33,902 bases of DNA from positions 1 to 33,902 of the forward strand of contig CAKRPQ010000012.1 in NCBI GenBank assembly GCA_934385225.1, in the 5' to 3' direction. Shown piece by piece: positions 22,939 through 30,550 of the stretch. The translations under genes and the position numbers were made by a program. Positions within the stretch are counted from its first letter, which is position 1; each line of letters begins with the position of its first letter. The DNA comes from an uncultured Eubacteriales bacterium (lineage in GTDB: Bacteria > Bacillota > Clostridia > Oscillospirales > CAG-272). The notes beneath the pieces are model-generated. The model saw only the letters and a list, made by a program, of their open reading frames with translations. It searched no databases and was not told where the DNA came from.

Positions 22939-23552
22939 ATATTTCTGAGTTCTTCCTTTATTCTTGTTGCGAGCATTTCGAGCGCGACTGCATTGTTTCC
23001 GCCTTCGGGGACTATCACGTCCGCATATTTTTTCGACGGTTCGACAAACTGCTCGTGCATGGGCTTTACCGTCGTCAGATACTGTCCGACAACGGAGTCG
23101 AGCGTTCTTCCGCGCTCTTTAACGTCACGCATTATTCGCCTTATTATGCGCACGTCGGCGTCCGTATCGACGAATATTCTTATATCCATAAGCGAACGAA
23201 GCTCCGGCGATTCGAGTATCATAATTCCTTCTGTTATTATGACGCGCTTCGGTTCGATAAGCTCCGTTTTGTCCGAACGGTTATGGAGCGAGTAGTCGTA
23301 AACGGGGCAGAAAATGCTTTCTCCCGCTTTGAGCTTTTTGATGTGTTCTACCATAAGCTCTGTATCAAAGGAGTTCGGATGGTCGTAGTTCTGCTTTGCC
23401 CTGTCGGCAAGCGAAAGACCGTCCTGGCACTTATAATAGCTGTCGTGCTTTATGATCGCAACATCGTTTCCGAATATGCGGGCGAGCTTTTCGGCAAGCG
23501 TGGTTTTTCCGCTGCCCGTTCCGCCCGCAATTCCGATAATAAGTGTTTTCAT
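22935..23552 (-). CDS. udk: Uridine kinase
   Basis: 205 residues. It phosphorylates uridine (and cytidine) to UMP/CMP with ATP or GTP in pyrimidine salvage. The P-loop GGTGSGKTT is at 10-18, HDSYY (36-40) and NYDHPNSFDTELM are the nucleoside-site segments, and YDYSLHNRS and the RDVKERGR lid follow. Length fits the family (~210). It lies 13 bases after the nupQ stop in the same operon, so nucleosides brought in by the importer can be trapped at once. Its ribosome site is weak, suggesting translation depends on the upstream gene. Confidence 0.94.
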   Translation of the reverse strand: MKTLIIGIAGGTGSGKTTLAEKLARIFGNDVAIIKHDSYYKCQDGLSLADRAKQNYDHPNSFDTELMVEHIKKLKAGESIFCPVYDYSLHNRSDKTELIEPKRVIITEGIMILESPELRSLMDIRIFVDTDADVRIIRRIMRDVKERGRTLDSVVGQYLTTVKPMHEQFVEPSKKYADVIVPEGGNNAVALEMLATRIKEELRNM

Positions 23553-23565
23553 CAGTCTTTTTACT

Positions 23566-24507
23566 TTACCTTTGCCCCTTTTCGTAAGGAATACCTTCCG
23601 CCTTCGGTGCGCGCGATCTCTTGGACGCGAACGCGAGAACTATGAGCGAGATGAGGTAGGGAAGCATATTGTAGAACGTGCTTCCGAGGCCGAGGGACGT
23701 GAGGAAATCAAATCCCGTATAGACGTTCGAGAGGGAACGGAAAAGACCAAAAAGCAGTGCAGCCGCCGCTATCTTGAACGGCTTCCACTGACCGAAGATC
23801 ATAACGGCAAGTGCAAGGAATCCGAAGCCCGCAACGCCGTTTTCGAATTTCCATTCGCTGACGCCCGCCGTTATGTAGGCGATACCGCCGATACCGCCGA
23901 ACGCACCCGAAATAAGCACGCCGAGGTAGCGCATTTTATATACGTTAATGCCGACCGAGTCCGCCGCCTGTGGGTGTTCGCCGCAGGACATGAGGTGCAG
24001 GCCTATCTTTGTGCGGTAGAGCATTATGTAGGCGCAGATGAGAACGAGAACGGCAATGATAATGAAATATCCGAACTCAAAGTTGCCTATATTAAGGATA
24101 AGATTTTTCTTCTGATCGATGTAACGGACGATAGACGAGACGTTACTCTTGTCTTGCGAGGTGTTGATAGCCTTTACAATAACGGTTGCAAGTGCCGTCG
24201 CAAGCATATTCATAGCGGTTCCGACAATGGTCTGATCCGCCCTGAAATTTATCGCGGCGACAGCAAGGAACAGAGAGTAGATCATTCCGCACACAACGGA
24301 GGCGAGGAGGGCGAGCAGAAATACGGAAAATCCCGTTACGGAGGCGGGCATATAGCTCATAGTGAGCGCTCCGCCGAGCGCGCCCATTACCATAATTCCT
24401 TCAAGACCGAGGTTTATAACGCCGCTGCGTTCGCTCATCATTCCGCCGAGAGCCACAAGCATAAGAACAGATGCATAAAGAAGCGTGTATTGAATAAGCA
24501 GTGCCAT
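23566..24507 (-). CDS. Nucleoside ABC importer permease, NupQ/YufQ-like
   Basis: 313 residues with about nine hydrophobic segments, of the BmpA-type (basic membrane protein) nucleoside importer family. The MSERSGVINLGLEGIMVMGA segment near the N-terminus is the family signature (ERxGxxNLGxEG). The later GINVYKMRYLGVLISGAFGG segment is also typical. GGAGG lies at 24518-24522, ten bases before the ATG. It pairs with the larger permease encoded just upstream, two bases apart. C-terminal tail is basic. Confidence 0.92.
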   Translation of the reverse strand: MALLIQYTLLYASVLMLVALGGMMSERSGVINLGLEGIMVMGALGGALTMSYMPASVTGFSVFLLALLASVVCGMIYSLFLAVAAINFRADQTIVGTAMNMLATALATVIVKAINTSQDKSNVSSIVRYIDQKKNLILNIGNFEFGYFIIIAVLVLICAYIMLYRTKIGLHLMSCGEHPQAADSVGINVYKMRYLGVLISGAFGGIGGIAYITAGVSEWKFENGVAGFGFLALAVMIFGQWKPFKIAAAALLFGLFRSLSNVYTGFDFLTSLGLGSTFYNMLPYLISLIVLAFASKRSRAPKAEGIPYEKGQR

Positions 24508-24509
24508 AT

Positions 24510-25694
24510 TTACTTGTCCTCCTTTGCGTTTTCGGTTTTGACGGTAGCTTTGCTTTCTTTTTTATCTTTGTCTGTGCCGTTTATTTTCCTCAGCATAAAC
24601 TGCTTGAAGAAGAGAACGAAAGCGCAGAGGTAAATTATTATCGAGGATATAAGGTCTGCCGTCTGTGAGCTGTAAACCGAAAGGTCGACCTGTGAGCCGC
24701 CGAGTGACAGGTTCTTTATGAAGAACGAGGAGAATATCGTGCCTATCGGGTTAAGACCGCCGAGAAATGCCGCCGCAATGCCGTCAAAGCCCATTCCGGG
24801 GACGGAGGACGAGCCTGTAACCCATCTGTCGATACCCGTGAGGTAGAGGAGCGAAGCACCGAGACCCGCAAGCGCGCCCGAAATCGCCATTGTGATTATG
24901 ATGTTGCTCTTTTCGTGCATACCGCAGTACTTTGCGGCGTTGCGGTTGAAGCCCGTCGCCTTTAATTCATAGCCGAATCTTGTTTTTTCGAGTATGACCC
25001 AGACGATTATCGCCATAATAATCGCTATCGGAATGGCGATGGTCACATATTTGTTGTTGTTGAAGAGTTTTTCAAGTCCGAGAGACGGAAGAATCGCCTG
25101 TCTTGCGAACTTTCCGAGTTCTTTGGTATGCAGGTCGCCCGTTTTGACGTAAGGTTTCAGAATGTCGTTTGCGAGATACAGGCTTATCCAGTTAAGCATA
25201 ATGCACGAAATGACTTCGTTCACGTTGCAGAACGCTTTGAGAAATCCCGAAATCGCACCCCAGACTGCCGCGCAGATAACTGCGGCAAGAATGCAGACGT
25301 ACCACGGGAGCGAAAGCCCGAGCGCACAGTAGAGGCTCGCGCACATACCGACAACGTACTGTCCCGCCGCGCCGATGTTGAAAAGTCCCGTTTTGTACGC
25401 AAAGATTACCGAAAGGCTGCAAAGGATAAGCGGAGCGGTGTTTACAAGCGTGTTACCGAAATATTGAAGCCTTTTTTCGGGCTTTGAATAGCATAAAAAG
25501 TTCTTGACCATACTTGTTATGGCATCCCATGCGCCTTCCTTGTTGATGCATAGCAGAACAATGAAGCCGACAATAAGGCCGAGAAGAATACAGAGTATGG
25601 AGGATATAAAGGTCATTACGCCCTTGTTTCCGAAAAATCTTCTTATCGGAGGAATATTTTTCTTTTGAGTTTTGCTTTTTTCGCTGTTTGTCAT
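24510..25694 (-). CDS. Nucleoside ABC importer permease, NupP/YufP-like
   Basis: 394 residues from the ATG at 25694; a TTG in frame at 25715 would overlap the ribosome site, so GGAGG at 25706-25710 favours the ATG. About ten membrane segments. Family marks: AYKTGLFNIGAAGQYVVGM and the NEVISCIMLNWISLY segment, GYELKATGFNRNAAKYCGM, and GMGFDGIAAAFLGGLNP. The C-terminal ~25 residues are charged (Lys/Glu). It works with the second permease and the double ATPase to import nucleosides. Confidence 0.92.
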   Translation of the reverse strand: MTNSEKSKTQKKNIPPIRRFFGNKGVMTFISSILCILLGLIVGFIVLLCINKEGAWDAITSMVKNFLCYSKPEKRLQYFGNTLVNTAPLILCSLSVIFAYKTGLFNIGAAGQYVVGMCASLYCALGLSLPWYVCILAAVICAAVWGAISGFLKAFCNVNEVISCIMLNWISLYLANDILKPYVKTGDLHTKELGKFARQAILPSLGLEKLFNNNKYVTIAIPIAIIMAIIVWVILEKTRFGYELKATGFNRNAAKYCGMHEKSNIIITMAISGALAGLGASLLYLTGIDRWVTGSSSVPGMGFDGIAAAFLGGLNPIGTIFSSFFIKNLSLGGSQVDLSVYSSQTADLISSIIIYLCAFVLFFKQFMLRKINGTDKDKKESKATVKTENAKEDK

Positions 25695-25711
25695 AAATTC
25701 GCCGTCCTCCT

Positions 25712-27241
25712 TCAAATATTTCTCTTTGCGCCCGCCATGTAAAGACCTAGCTCTTCGACGGTAGTCTTTTTCGGGTCAAGTTCGCCGACGATTTCGCCGC
25801 CGCACATTACAAGTATTCTGTCGGAGAGGTTCATAACCTCGTCAAGTTCAAGTGATATAAGGAGAACCGCGCACCCTGCATCTCTGCGTTCGATGAGGCG
25901 CTTGTGAACGAATTCTATCGCACCTACGTCAAGTCCGCGCGTCGGCTGAACAGCTATCAGAAGAGACGGATCTTTGTCCATCTCGCGCGCGATAATAGCT
26001 TTCTGCTGGTTTCCGCCCGACATCGAACGGACTATCGTCGTCGCGCCTTCGCCCGAACGCACGTCGTAAAGTTCGGAGAGTCTGTCTGCGTACTGCCTTA
26101 TCGGCTTTCTCTTCATAAATCCGAGCGGGTTTTTGAACTGCGGTTCAAAATAGCGTTCGAGAATGTAGTTGTTTTCGAGCGAGTAGTCAAGAACAAGTCC
26201 GTGCTTGTGCCTGTCTTCGGGAATGTGGCTCATACCCGAGGTTGAGCGGCATCTTATCGAGGCGTTTGTAATATTCTTGCCGCCGAATATAACTCTTCCG
26301 CTTTTTACCGGTTCGAGTCCCGTTATTCCGTAAACGAGTTCGCTCTGACCGTTGCCGTCGATGCCCGCGATACAGACGATCTCGCCTCTGCGAACATTAA
26401 ACGAAACGTGTTTTACGGCATCCGTTTTATGTACCTTTGACGCAACCGAAAGGTCGTTTACCGATAGGATTTCCTCCGTCGGCTTTGCCTCGTCCTTGTC
26501 CACGGTCAGCTTTACGTCGCGCCCGACCATCATGCGCGAGAGTTCCGCAACCGACGTGTCCTTTGTGTCGACCGTGCCTATCGCTTTGCCCTTGCGCAGA
26601 ACGGTGCATCTGTCGGAAACTTTCATTATTTCTTCGAGCTTGTGCGTAATAAAGAGTATTGATTTGCCCTCTGCGGCGAGATTTTTCATTATCTGCATAA
26701 GCTCGTCTATTTCCTGCGGTGTGAGAACCGCAGTCGGTTCGTCAAATATTAGAATATCGTTGTCGCGGTAGAGCATTTTGAGAATTTCCGTTCTCTGCTG
26801 CATTCCGACGGAAATATCCTCTACCTTTGCGTCGGGGTCGATTTTAAGACCGTATTTCTCGGAGAGTGCGACGATTTTTTCACGCGCCTGTTTCTTTGTC
26901 AGAAAACCGAGTTTGTTCGGCTCTGCTCCGAGAATGATGTTGTCGAGTACCGTGAATATTTCGACGAGTTTGAAGTGCTGGTGAACCATTCCGATGCCGA
27001 GCGCGCTTGCGTCGTTCGGATTTTTTATCTTTACGGGAACGCCGTCTTTGAGAATCTGCCCTTTTTCGGGTGTGTAGAGACCGAAAAGAACGCTCATAAG
27101 AGTGCTTTTTCCCGCGCCGTTTTCGCCGAGCAGAGCGTGAATTTCGCCTTTTCTCAGCGTAAGAGTGACATCATCGTTTGCGATGATGCCGGGGAACACC
27201 TTCGTAATGTTCAGCATTTCGATAACATATTCATTATTCAT
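25712..27241 (-). CDS. Nucleoside ABC importer double ATPase, NupO/YufO-like
   Basis: 509 residues with two ATPase domains. Domain 1 has Walker A GENGAGKST (39-47), signature ISVGMQQR (143-150) and DEPT (167-170). Domain 2 has the degenerate Walker A GIDGNGQS (293-300), signature SGGNQQK (408-414) and the QPTRGLDVGA Walker B and D-loop. Loss of the Walker lysine in the second site is usual for the RbsA/NupO class. No solute-binding lipoprotein gene (BmpA/NupN) lies next to it, though it is usual upstream; it may be encoded elsewhere. First gene of a four-gene operon with nupP, nupQ and udk types. Confidence 0.93.
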   Translation of the reverse strand: MNNEYVIEMLNITKVFPGIIANDDVTLTLRKGEIHALLGENGAGKSTLMSVLFGLYTPEKGQILKDGVPVKIKNPNDASALGIGMVHQHFKLVEIFTVLDNIILGAEPNKLGFLTKKQAREKIVALSEKYGLKIDPDAKVEDISVGMQQRTEILKMLYRDNDILIFDEPTAVLTPQEIDELMQIMKNLAAEGKSILFITHKLEEIMKVSDRCTVLRKGKAIGTVDTKDTSVAELSRMMVGRDVKLTVDKDEAKPTEEILSVNDLSVASKVHKTDAVKHVSFNVRRGEIVCIAGIDGNGQSELVYGITGLEPVKSGRVIFGGKNITNASIRCRSTSGMSHIPEDRHKHGLVLDYSLENNYILERYFEPQFKNPLGFMKRKPIRQYADRLSELYDVRSGEGATTIVRSMSGGNQQKAIIAREMDKDPSLLIAVQPTRGLDVGAIEFVHKRLIERRDAGCAVLLISLELDEVMNLSDRILVMCGGEIVGELDPKKTTVEELGLYMAGAKRNI

Positions 27242-27295
27242 ACGGTGAACACCTTTCTTTTTGAGTTGTGCTTTGGCAGTGCTGTCTTTTAATTA

Positions 27296-27324
27296 ATTAT
27301 ACCATCATTTTCTCTTCTTTTCAA
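27296..27324 (-). promoter_or_regulatory. Promoter of the nucleoside importer operon
   Basis: On the minus strand TTGAAA (27319-27324), 17-base spacer, TATAAT (27296-27301) preceded by TGG. The leader of about 48 bases shows no obvious riboswitch. Confidence 0.82.
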
Positions 27325-27395
27325 CGGTTTTCGTTGATTTTGCATAATTTTTTTATAATTTTTCCGTGTTACGCACAATACTTTGCGTTGTGCAC

Positions 27396-27424
27396 TTGAA
27401 AAAAAAGAAAAAATGGTTTATACT
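27396..27424 (+). promoter_or_regulatory. Promoter of the alpha/beta-hydrolase gene
   Basis: TTGAAA (27396-27401), 17-base spacer, TATACT (27419-27424). A short inverted repeat GCACAA / TTGTGC (27373-27378, 27388-27393) ends just before the -35 box and may be an operator. Confidence 0.75.
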
Positions 27425-27461
27425 GTATCTGTAAAAAAGCGAAAGGAAGCGTAATTATAAA

Positions 27462-28385
27462 ATGATCGAAGTTAAAGAAAAAGAAGTTCTCTCCTCGGAC
27501 GGCACCCACACACTTCGCGGCAGAGTGTATCTTCCCGCGGGAAAACCGAAGGGATATTTTCACGTCGTTCACGGAATGACGGAGCATATCGGACGTTATG
27601 ACGCGTTTATGAGAAGCGTCGCCGAGGACGGATATATCGTGCTCGGCTATGATAACCTCGGTCACGGTTTTACGGCGGACGAGGAGGACCTCGGATTTAT
27701 CGCGGAGAAGGACGGCTGGAAATACCTTGCCGCCGACGTTGCGAAATTTGCGGGAAGCGTCAGAAGCGAATATGAAAAAGTATACGGAAAACTCCCATAT
27801 TATCTTATGGGACACAGTATGGGTTCATTCATCGTCCGCGTGGCGAGCGTGTATTGCATAAAGCCCGATAAGCTCATAATTATGGGTACGGGCGGACCGA
27901 ATCTCGTATCGGGCGCGGGACTTGCGTTCATAAAAGCCGTCAAGAAGATAAAGGGCGGCAGATACGTATCCGAGGCTGTCGATAAGCTCGCCTTTTCGGC
28001 ATACGGCAGTCATTTTGACGTTGACGACAAGAACAGATGGCTCACAAAGGACAAGGATGTTCTTGAAAAATATGCCGCAGACCCGTTCTGCAATTTCAAA
28101 TTCACCGTCAGCGCGATGGGCGACCTTGTGAAGTTAAACAGAGTGGCGAACAGCGAGAGGTTTTTCGAGAAAACAGGCAGACGCGGCTATCCCGTTCTGC
28201 TCGTTTCGGGTGCGGACGACCCTGTCGGCGATTACGGACGCGGCGTAAGCGCGGTTTACAGAAATCTGAAAGCAAACGGCGCGCACGTTATGATAAAGCT
28301 CTACAAAAACTGCCGTCATGAAATACTGAACGACACCTGCCGCGACGAGGTAACGCGGGATATTAAGAAATTCCTCGATATGTGA
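27462..28385 (+). CDS. Alpha/beta hydrolase (lysophospholipase/monoacylglycerol lipase type)
   Basis: 307 residues. The nucleophile elbow is GHSMG with S119; the acid is D252 or D253 in SGADDPVGDYG and the base H286 in NCRHEILND, completing a Ser-Asp-His triad. HVVHGMTEHIGRYD and GYDNLGHGFT are the oxyanion and lid-proximal segments of the Hydrolase_4 family, which contains lysophospholipases and monoacylglycerol lipases. There is no signal peptide, so it should be intracellular. The ribosome site (AAAGGAAG) is unusually far, about 14 bases, from the ATG; an alternative start was not found. The preferred ester is unknown. Confidence 0.88.
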   Translation: MIEVKEKEVLSSDGTHTLRGRVYLPAGKPKGYFHVVHGMTEHIGRYDAFMRSVAEDGYIVLGYDNLGHGFTADEEDLGFIAEKDGWKYLAADVAKFAGSVRSEYEKVYGKLPYYLMGHSMGSFIVRVASVYCIKPDKLIIMGTGGPNLVSGAGLAFIKAVKKIKGGRYVSEAVDKLAFSAYGSHFDVDDKNRWLTKDKDVLEKYAADPFCNFKFTVSAMGDLVKLNRVANSERFFEKTGRRGYPVLLVSGADDPVGDYGRGVSAVYRNLKANGAHVMIKLYKNCRHEILNDTCRDEVTRDIKKFLDM

Positions 28386-28419
28386 CGACATTCTTTTCGG
28401 TTTTCTTCCGCCTTTTCAC

Positions 28420-28448
28420 TTGACAACGCGCGCGAAATGTATTATACT
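28420..28448 (+). promoter_or_regulatory. Promoter of the DUF3298-like lipoprotein gene
   Basis: TTGACA (28420-28425), 17-base spacer, TATACT (28443-28448), 43 bases before the ATG at 28492. Confidence 0.85.
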
Positions 28449-28491
28449 ACATTCGTATGACGACGAAACTATCAATAATGAGAGGTAGAAA

Positions 28492-29688
28492 ATGAAAAAA
28501 ACAGCAGCGGTCTGTCTTGCGATTTTGCTCGTCACTGCGATGACACTGCCGATATTATCGTCATGTTCGCCCGGTAAAACGGACGGCGGAGACATCGTAA
28601 AAACGCAGAGCGGTGACGTGACTGTCAGATACGAAATTTTCGAGGACGAAAGATACGACGATACGGGTAAGATCCAGCTTTTTACAGGGCACCTTATCCT
28701 GCCTTTGGTGGAGATCGAAGAAAATAAAGAAGCCGAGCGGGCGATTTCGGACTACTTTGACGGCGAAAAAAAGAAGTATTCCGCAAATGTAGAGTCGCTT
28801 GTTTCGGACTCCAAGTCCCTGCTTGAAGACGTGAGCAGCGACTACTGGGACACGTTTTTCTATTATGCCGAGTATTCGACAAAGATGATCGACGACAAAT
28901 TTATCAGCTTTATGTATAACGAGACGTTTTACGGCGGCGGAGCACATTCGACAAGCGAGATAAAAGGCGTTGTCATTTCCCTCGAAAGCGGAAAGGTTAT
29001 GACCCTTTCAGATATTGTGAATGATAAGGCGGCGTTTACGGACTACATTTCAGAAAAGATAAAGAGCGCGGTTGAGAACGATGAGGATTTTGAGTTTGTC
29101 TCCGCGGATTACGCTGACGTTATACCGACGCTTGTCGCCGACGGAAACTTCTTCTTCGGAGTCGATAAACTGACGTTCATATGCAATACATATGTGATTT
29201 TTCCGTACTCTTCGGGTACGAAATACTATGATTTTTCGTATAAGTCAATTGCGGATTTCCTTAAAGTCAGTATTTCGGCGGACAGGGAATTTATAAAATT
29301 TTACGATTTCAACCTTGACGGGGAAAACGGCGAAAGCGTTATAGGATACATTTCACCCGCGGCACTTGCGGGGGCGTATGACGTTACGGCGTCCTATTCG
29401 GTGCGGAGCGGCGAGAAAATGTCCGTCTGTGTTGTGCCGAGGTATATCGGAAGCACGGTCTGCATTGAAAAAATCATATATTCGGAAACGGGCGACGCCG
29501 ACAGATATGAGATTGTTGCCGAATTTGCCGAGACGACACGCGATTTCTGCCTGAGGTTCTATGCGCCTGTGCCGAGCGATAAGGCAGGGTACAGAATAAG
29601 GATAAAGTACGGCGAAAGCGAAGCCGTGCGTGACGTTTCCTCTGATATGTTCATCGGCGAAACTGTGACAAGAGTCACCTGTAAATAA
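28492..29688 (+). CDS. Lipoprotein with DUF4163/DUF3298-like domains
   Basis: 398 residues; GAGAGG lies before the ATG. The N-terminus is a lipoprotein signal with ILSSC and C25 as the likely lipidated residue. Residues ~40-260 match the DUF4163 and DUF3298 pair also found in RsiV-type anti-sigma factors and PdaC: the FYGGGAHS motif (near 146-153), MTLSDIV, and NTYVIFPYSSG near the domain end. Residues ~265-398 are a beta-rich extension I do not recognise. In known relatives these domains bind lysozyme or sense the wall, but no sigma factor or deacetylase is seen here, so that role is only suggested. Confidence 0.78.
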   Translation: MKKTAAVCLAILLVTAMTLPILSSCSPGKTDGGDIVKTQSGDVTVRYEIFEDERYDDTGKIQLFTGHLILPLVEIEENKEAERAISDYFDGEKKKYSANVESLVSDSKSLLEDVSSDYWDTFFYYAEYSTKMIDDKFISFMYNETFYGGGAHSTSEIKGVVISLESGKVMTLSDIVNDKAAFTDYISEKIKSAVENDEDFEFVSADYADVIPTLVADGNFFFGVDKLTFICNTYVIFPYSSGTKYYDFSYKSIADFLKVSISADREFIKFYDFNLDGENGESVIGYISPAALAGAYDVTASYSVRSGEKMSVCVVPRYIGSTVCIEKIIYSETGDADRYEIVAEFAETTRDFCLRFYAPVPSDKAGYRIRIKYGESEAVRDVSSDMFIGETVTRVTCK

Positions 29689-29694
29689 AAAATC

Positions 29695-29733
29695 GGGGCT
29701 GTAAAGGAATTTACAGCCCCTCGGTTTATTTTT
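29695..29733. terminator. Terminator between convergent lipoprotein and EEP genes
   Basis: GGGGCTGTAAA (29695-29705) pairs with TTTACAGCCCC (29710-29720) over a four-base loop, followed by TCGGTTTATTTTT on the plus strand. On the minus strand it is followed by GATTTTTTATT, so it can act both ways. Confidence 0.88.
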
Positions 29734-30487
29734 ATGCCTGAAATTCGGCAATTACGGGATAGTGGTCGGAAATGTAGAGACCGCTTGGGTGCAAGTCTTC
29801 TACGGTGTACGAATTAAGTTCGGAAGTTTCATAGTCCGTGAAGATGTAGTCGATCTTGCAGTTCTCTTTGAGCCTGCCGAAGTCGTGGAACGTCGTTTTG
29901 ATGTTTTCGGTCAGATCCTTTACTGCTCTGCAATTACAATTTCGGATTACGCTTATCGCCGCGTCTGTCGGCTCGGCATTGAAGTCCCCCGTTATTATGA
30001 AGTGCAGATCGTTTTTGAGTGCACTCTGCATAAGCTGCATCGCGCCGAGCATACGGGCGTTTTCGCCCTCGTGATCAAGATGTACGTTGCAGAAAACAAA
30101 CGGTATTCCGCTGTCCTTCGGAATAAGAACGGCTTTTTGCATTATTCTCGGACAAATGCTCTGATCGCCGCCGTAGGTGGTGTTTGTCGTGTGCGGCAGA
30201 TAGGAGAGCCACTCCGTATCAAACGAAAGAAGATCGAATTTGTCCTTTCTGAAAGCGAGCATAAGTCCCTCGCCGCTGTAATTTTCGCACCTTCCGCACC
30301 CGATAACGGTGTAATCGGTGAGAACTTCGGGAAGCCACAGTCTGGCACCTTCAAGCACCTCCTGAAATCCGATAAGATCGGGCATTTCGACTTTTATCGT
30401 CTCGAAAATCCGCGGTTTGCGGTATATAAAGTTGTTTTCGCCGTCATGAGTGGTTTCCATTCGCAGGTTAAAAGTGCAAACTTTCAT
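29732..30487 (-). CDS. Endonuclease/exonuclease/phosphatase (EEP) family hydrolase
   Basis: 251 residues; AGGAG precedes the ATG at 30487. The family fold includes DNase I, sphingomyelinases and nucleotide or sugar phosphatases. Catalytic landmarks are present: N7 in TFNLR, E43 in FQEV, H136 in NVHLDHEG, D167 and N169 in TGDFNAEP, and the closing SDHYPVIAEF with the general-base histidine. No signal peptide is seen, so a cytoplasmic role is likely. The substrate could be DNA, a phospholipid or a phosphate ester. It lies downstream of the PFOR gene and may be partly co-transcribed with it. Confidence 0.88.
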   Translation of the reverse strand: MKVCTFNLRMETTHDGENNFIYRKPRIFETIKVEMPDLIGFQEVLEGARLWLPEVLTDYTVIGCGRCENYSGEGLMLAFRKDKFDLLSFDTEWLSYLPHTTNTTYGGDQSICPRIMQKAVLIPKDSGIPFVFCNVHLDHEGENARMLGAMQLMQSALKNDLHFIITGDFNAEPTDAAISVIRNCNCRAVKDLTENIKTTFHDFGRLKENCKIDYIFTDYETSELNSYTVEDLHPSGLYISDHYPVIAEFQA

Positions 30488-30508
30488 ATAATCTCCTGTT
30501 TATATTTA

Positions 30509-30536
30509 GCGCGACTGTCCCGAAGGACAGCCGCGC
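30509..30536 (-). terminator. UUCG-loop hairpin between PFOR and EEP genes
   Basis: On the minus strand GCGCGGCTGTCC and GGACAGTCGCGC pair with one G-U wobble around the loop TTCG (C(UUCG)G type, very stable). No good U-tract follows (TAAATAT), so it may be a weak terminator or an mRNA 3'-end protector. On the plus strand the same hairpin is followed by six T but has an A-C mismatch. Confidence 0.6.
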
Positions 30537-30550
30537 CGTTTTTTATGTTA

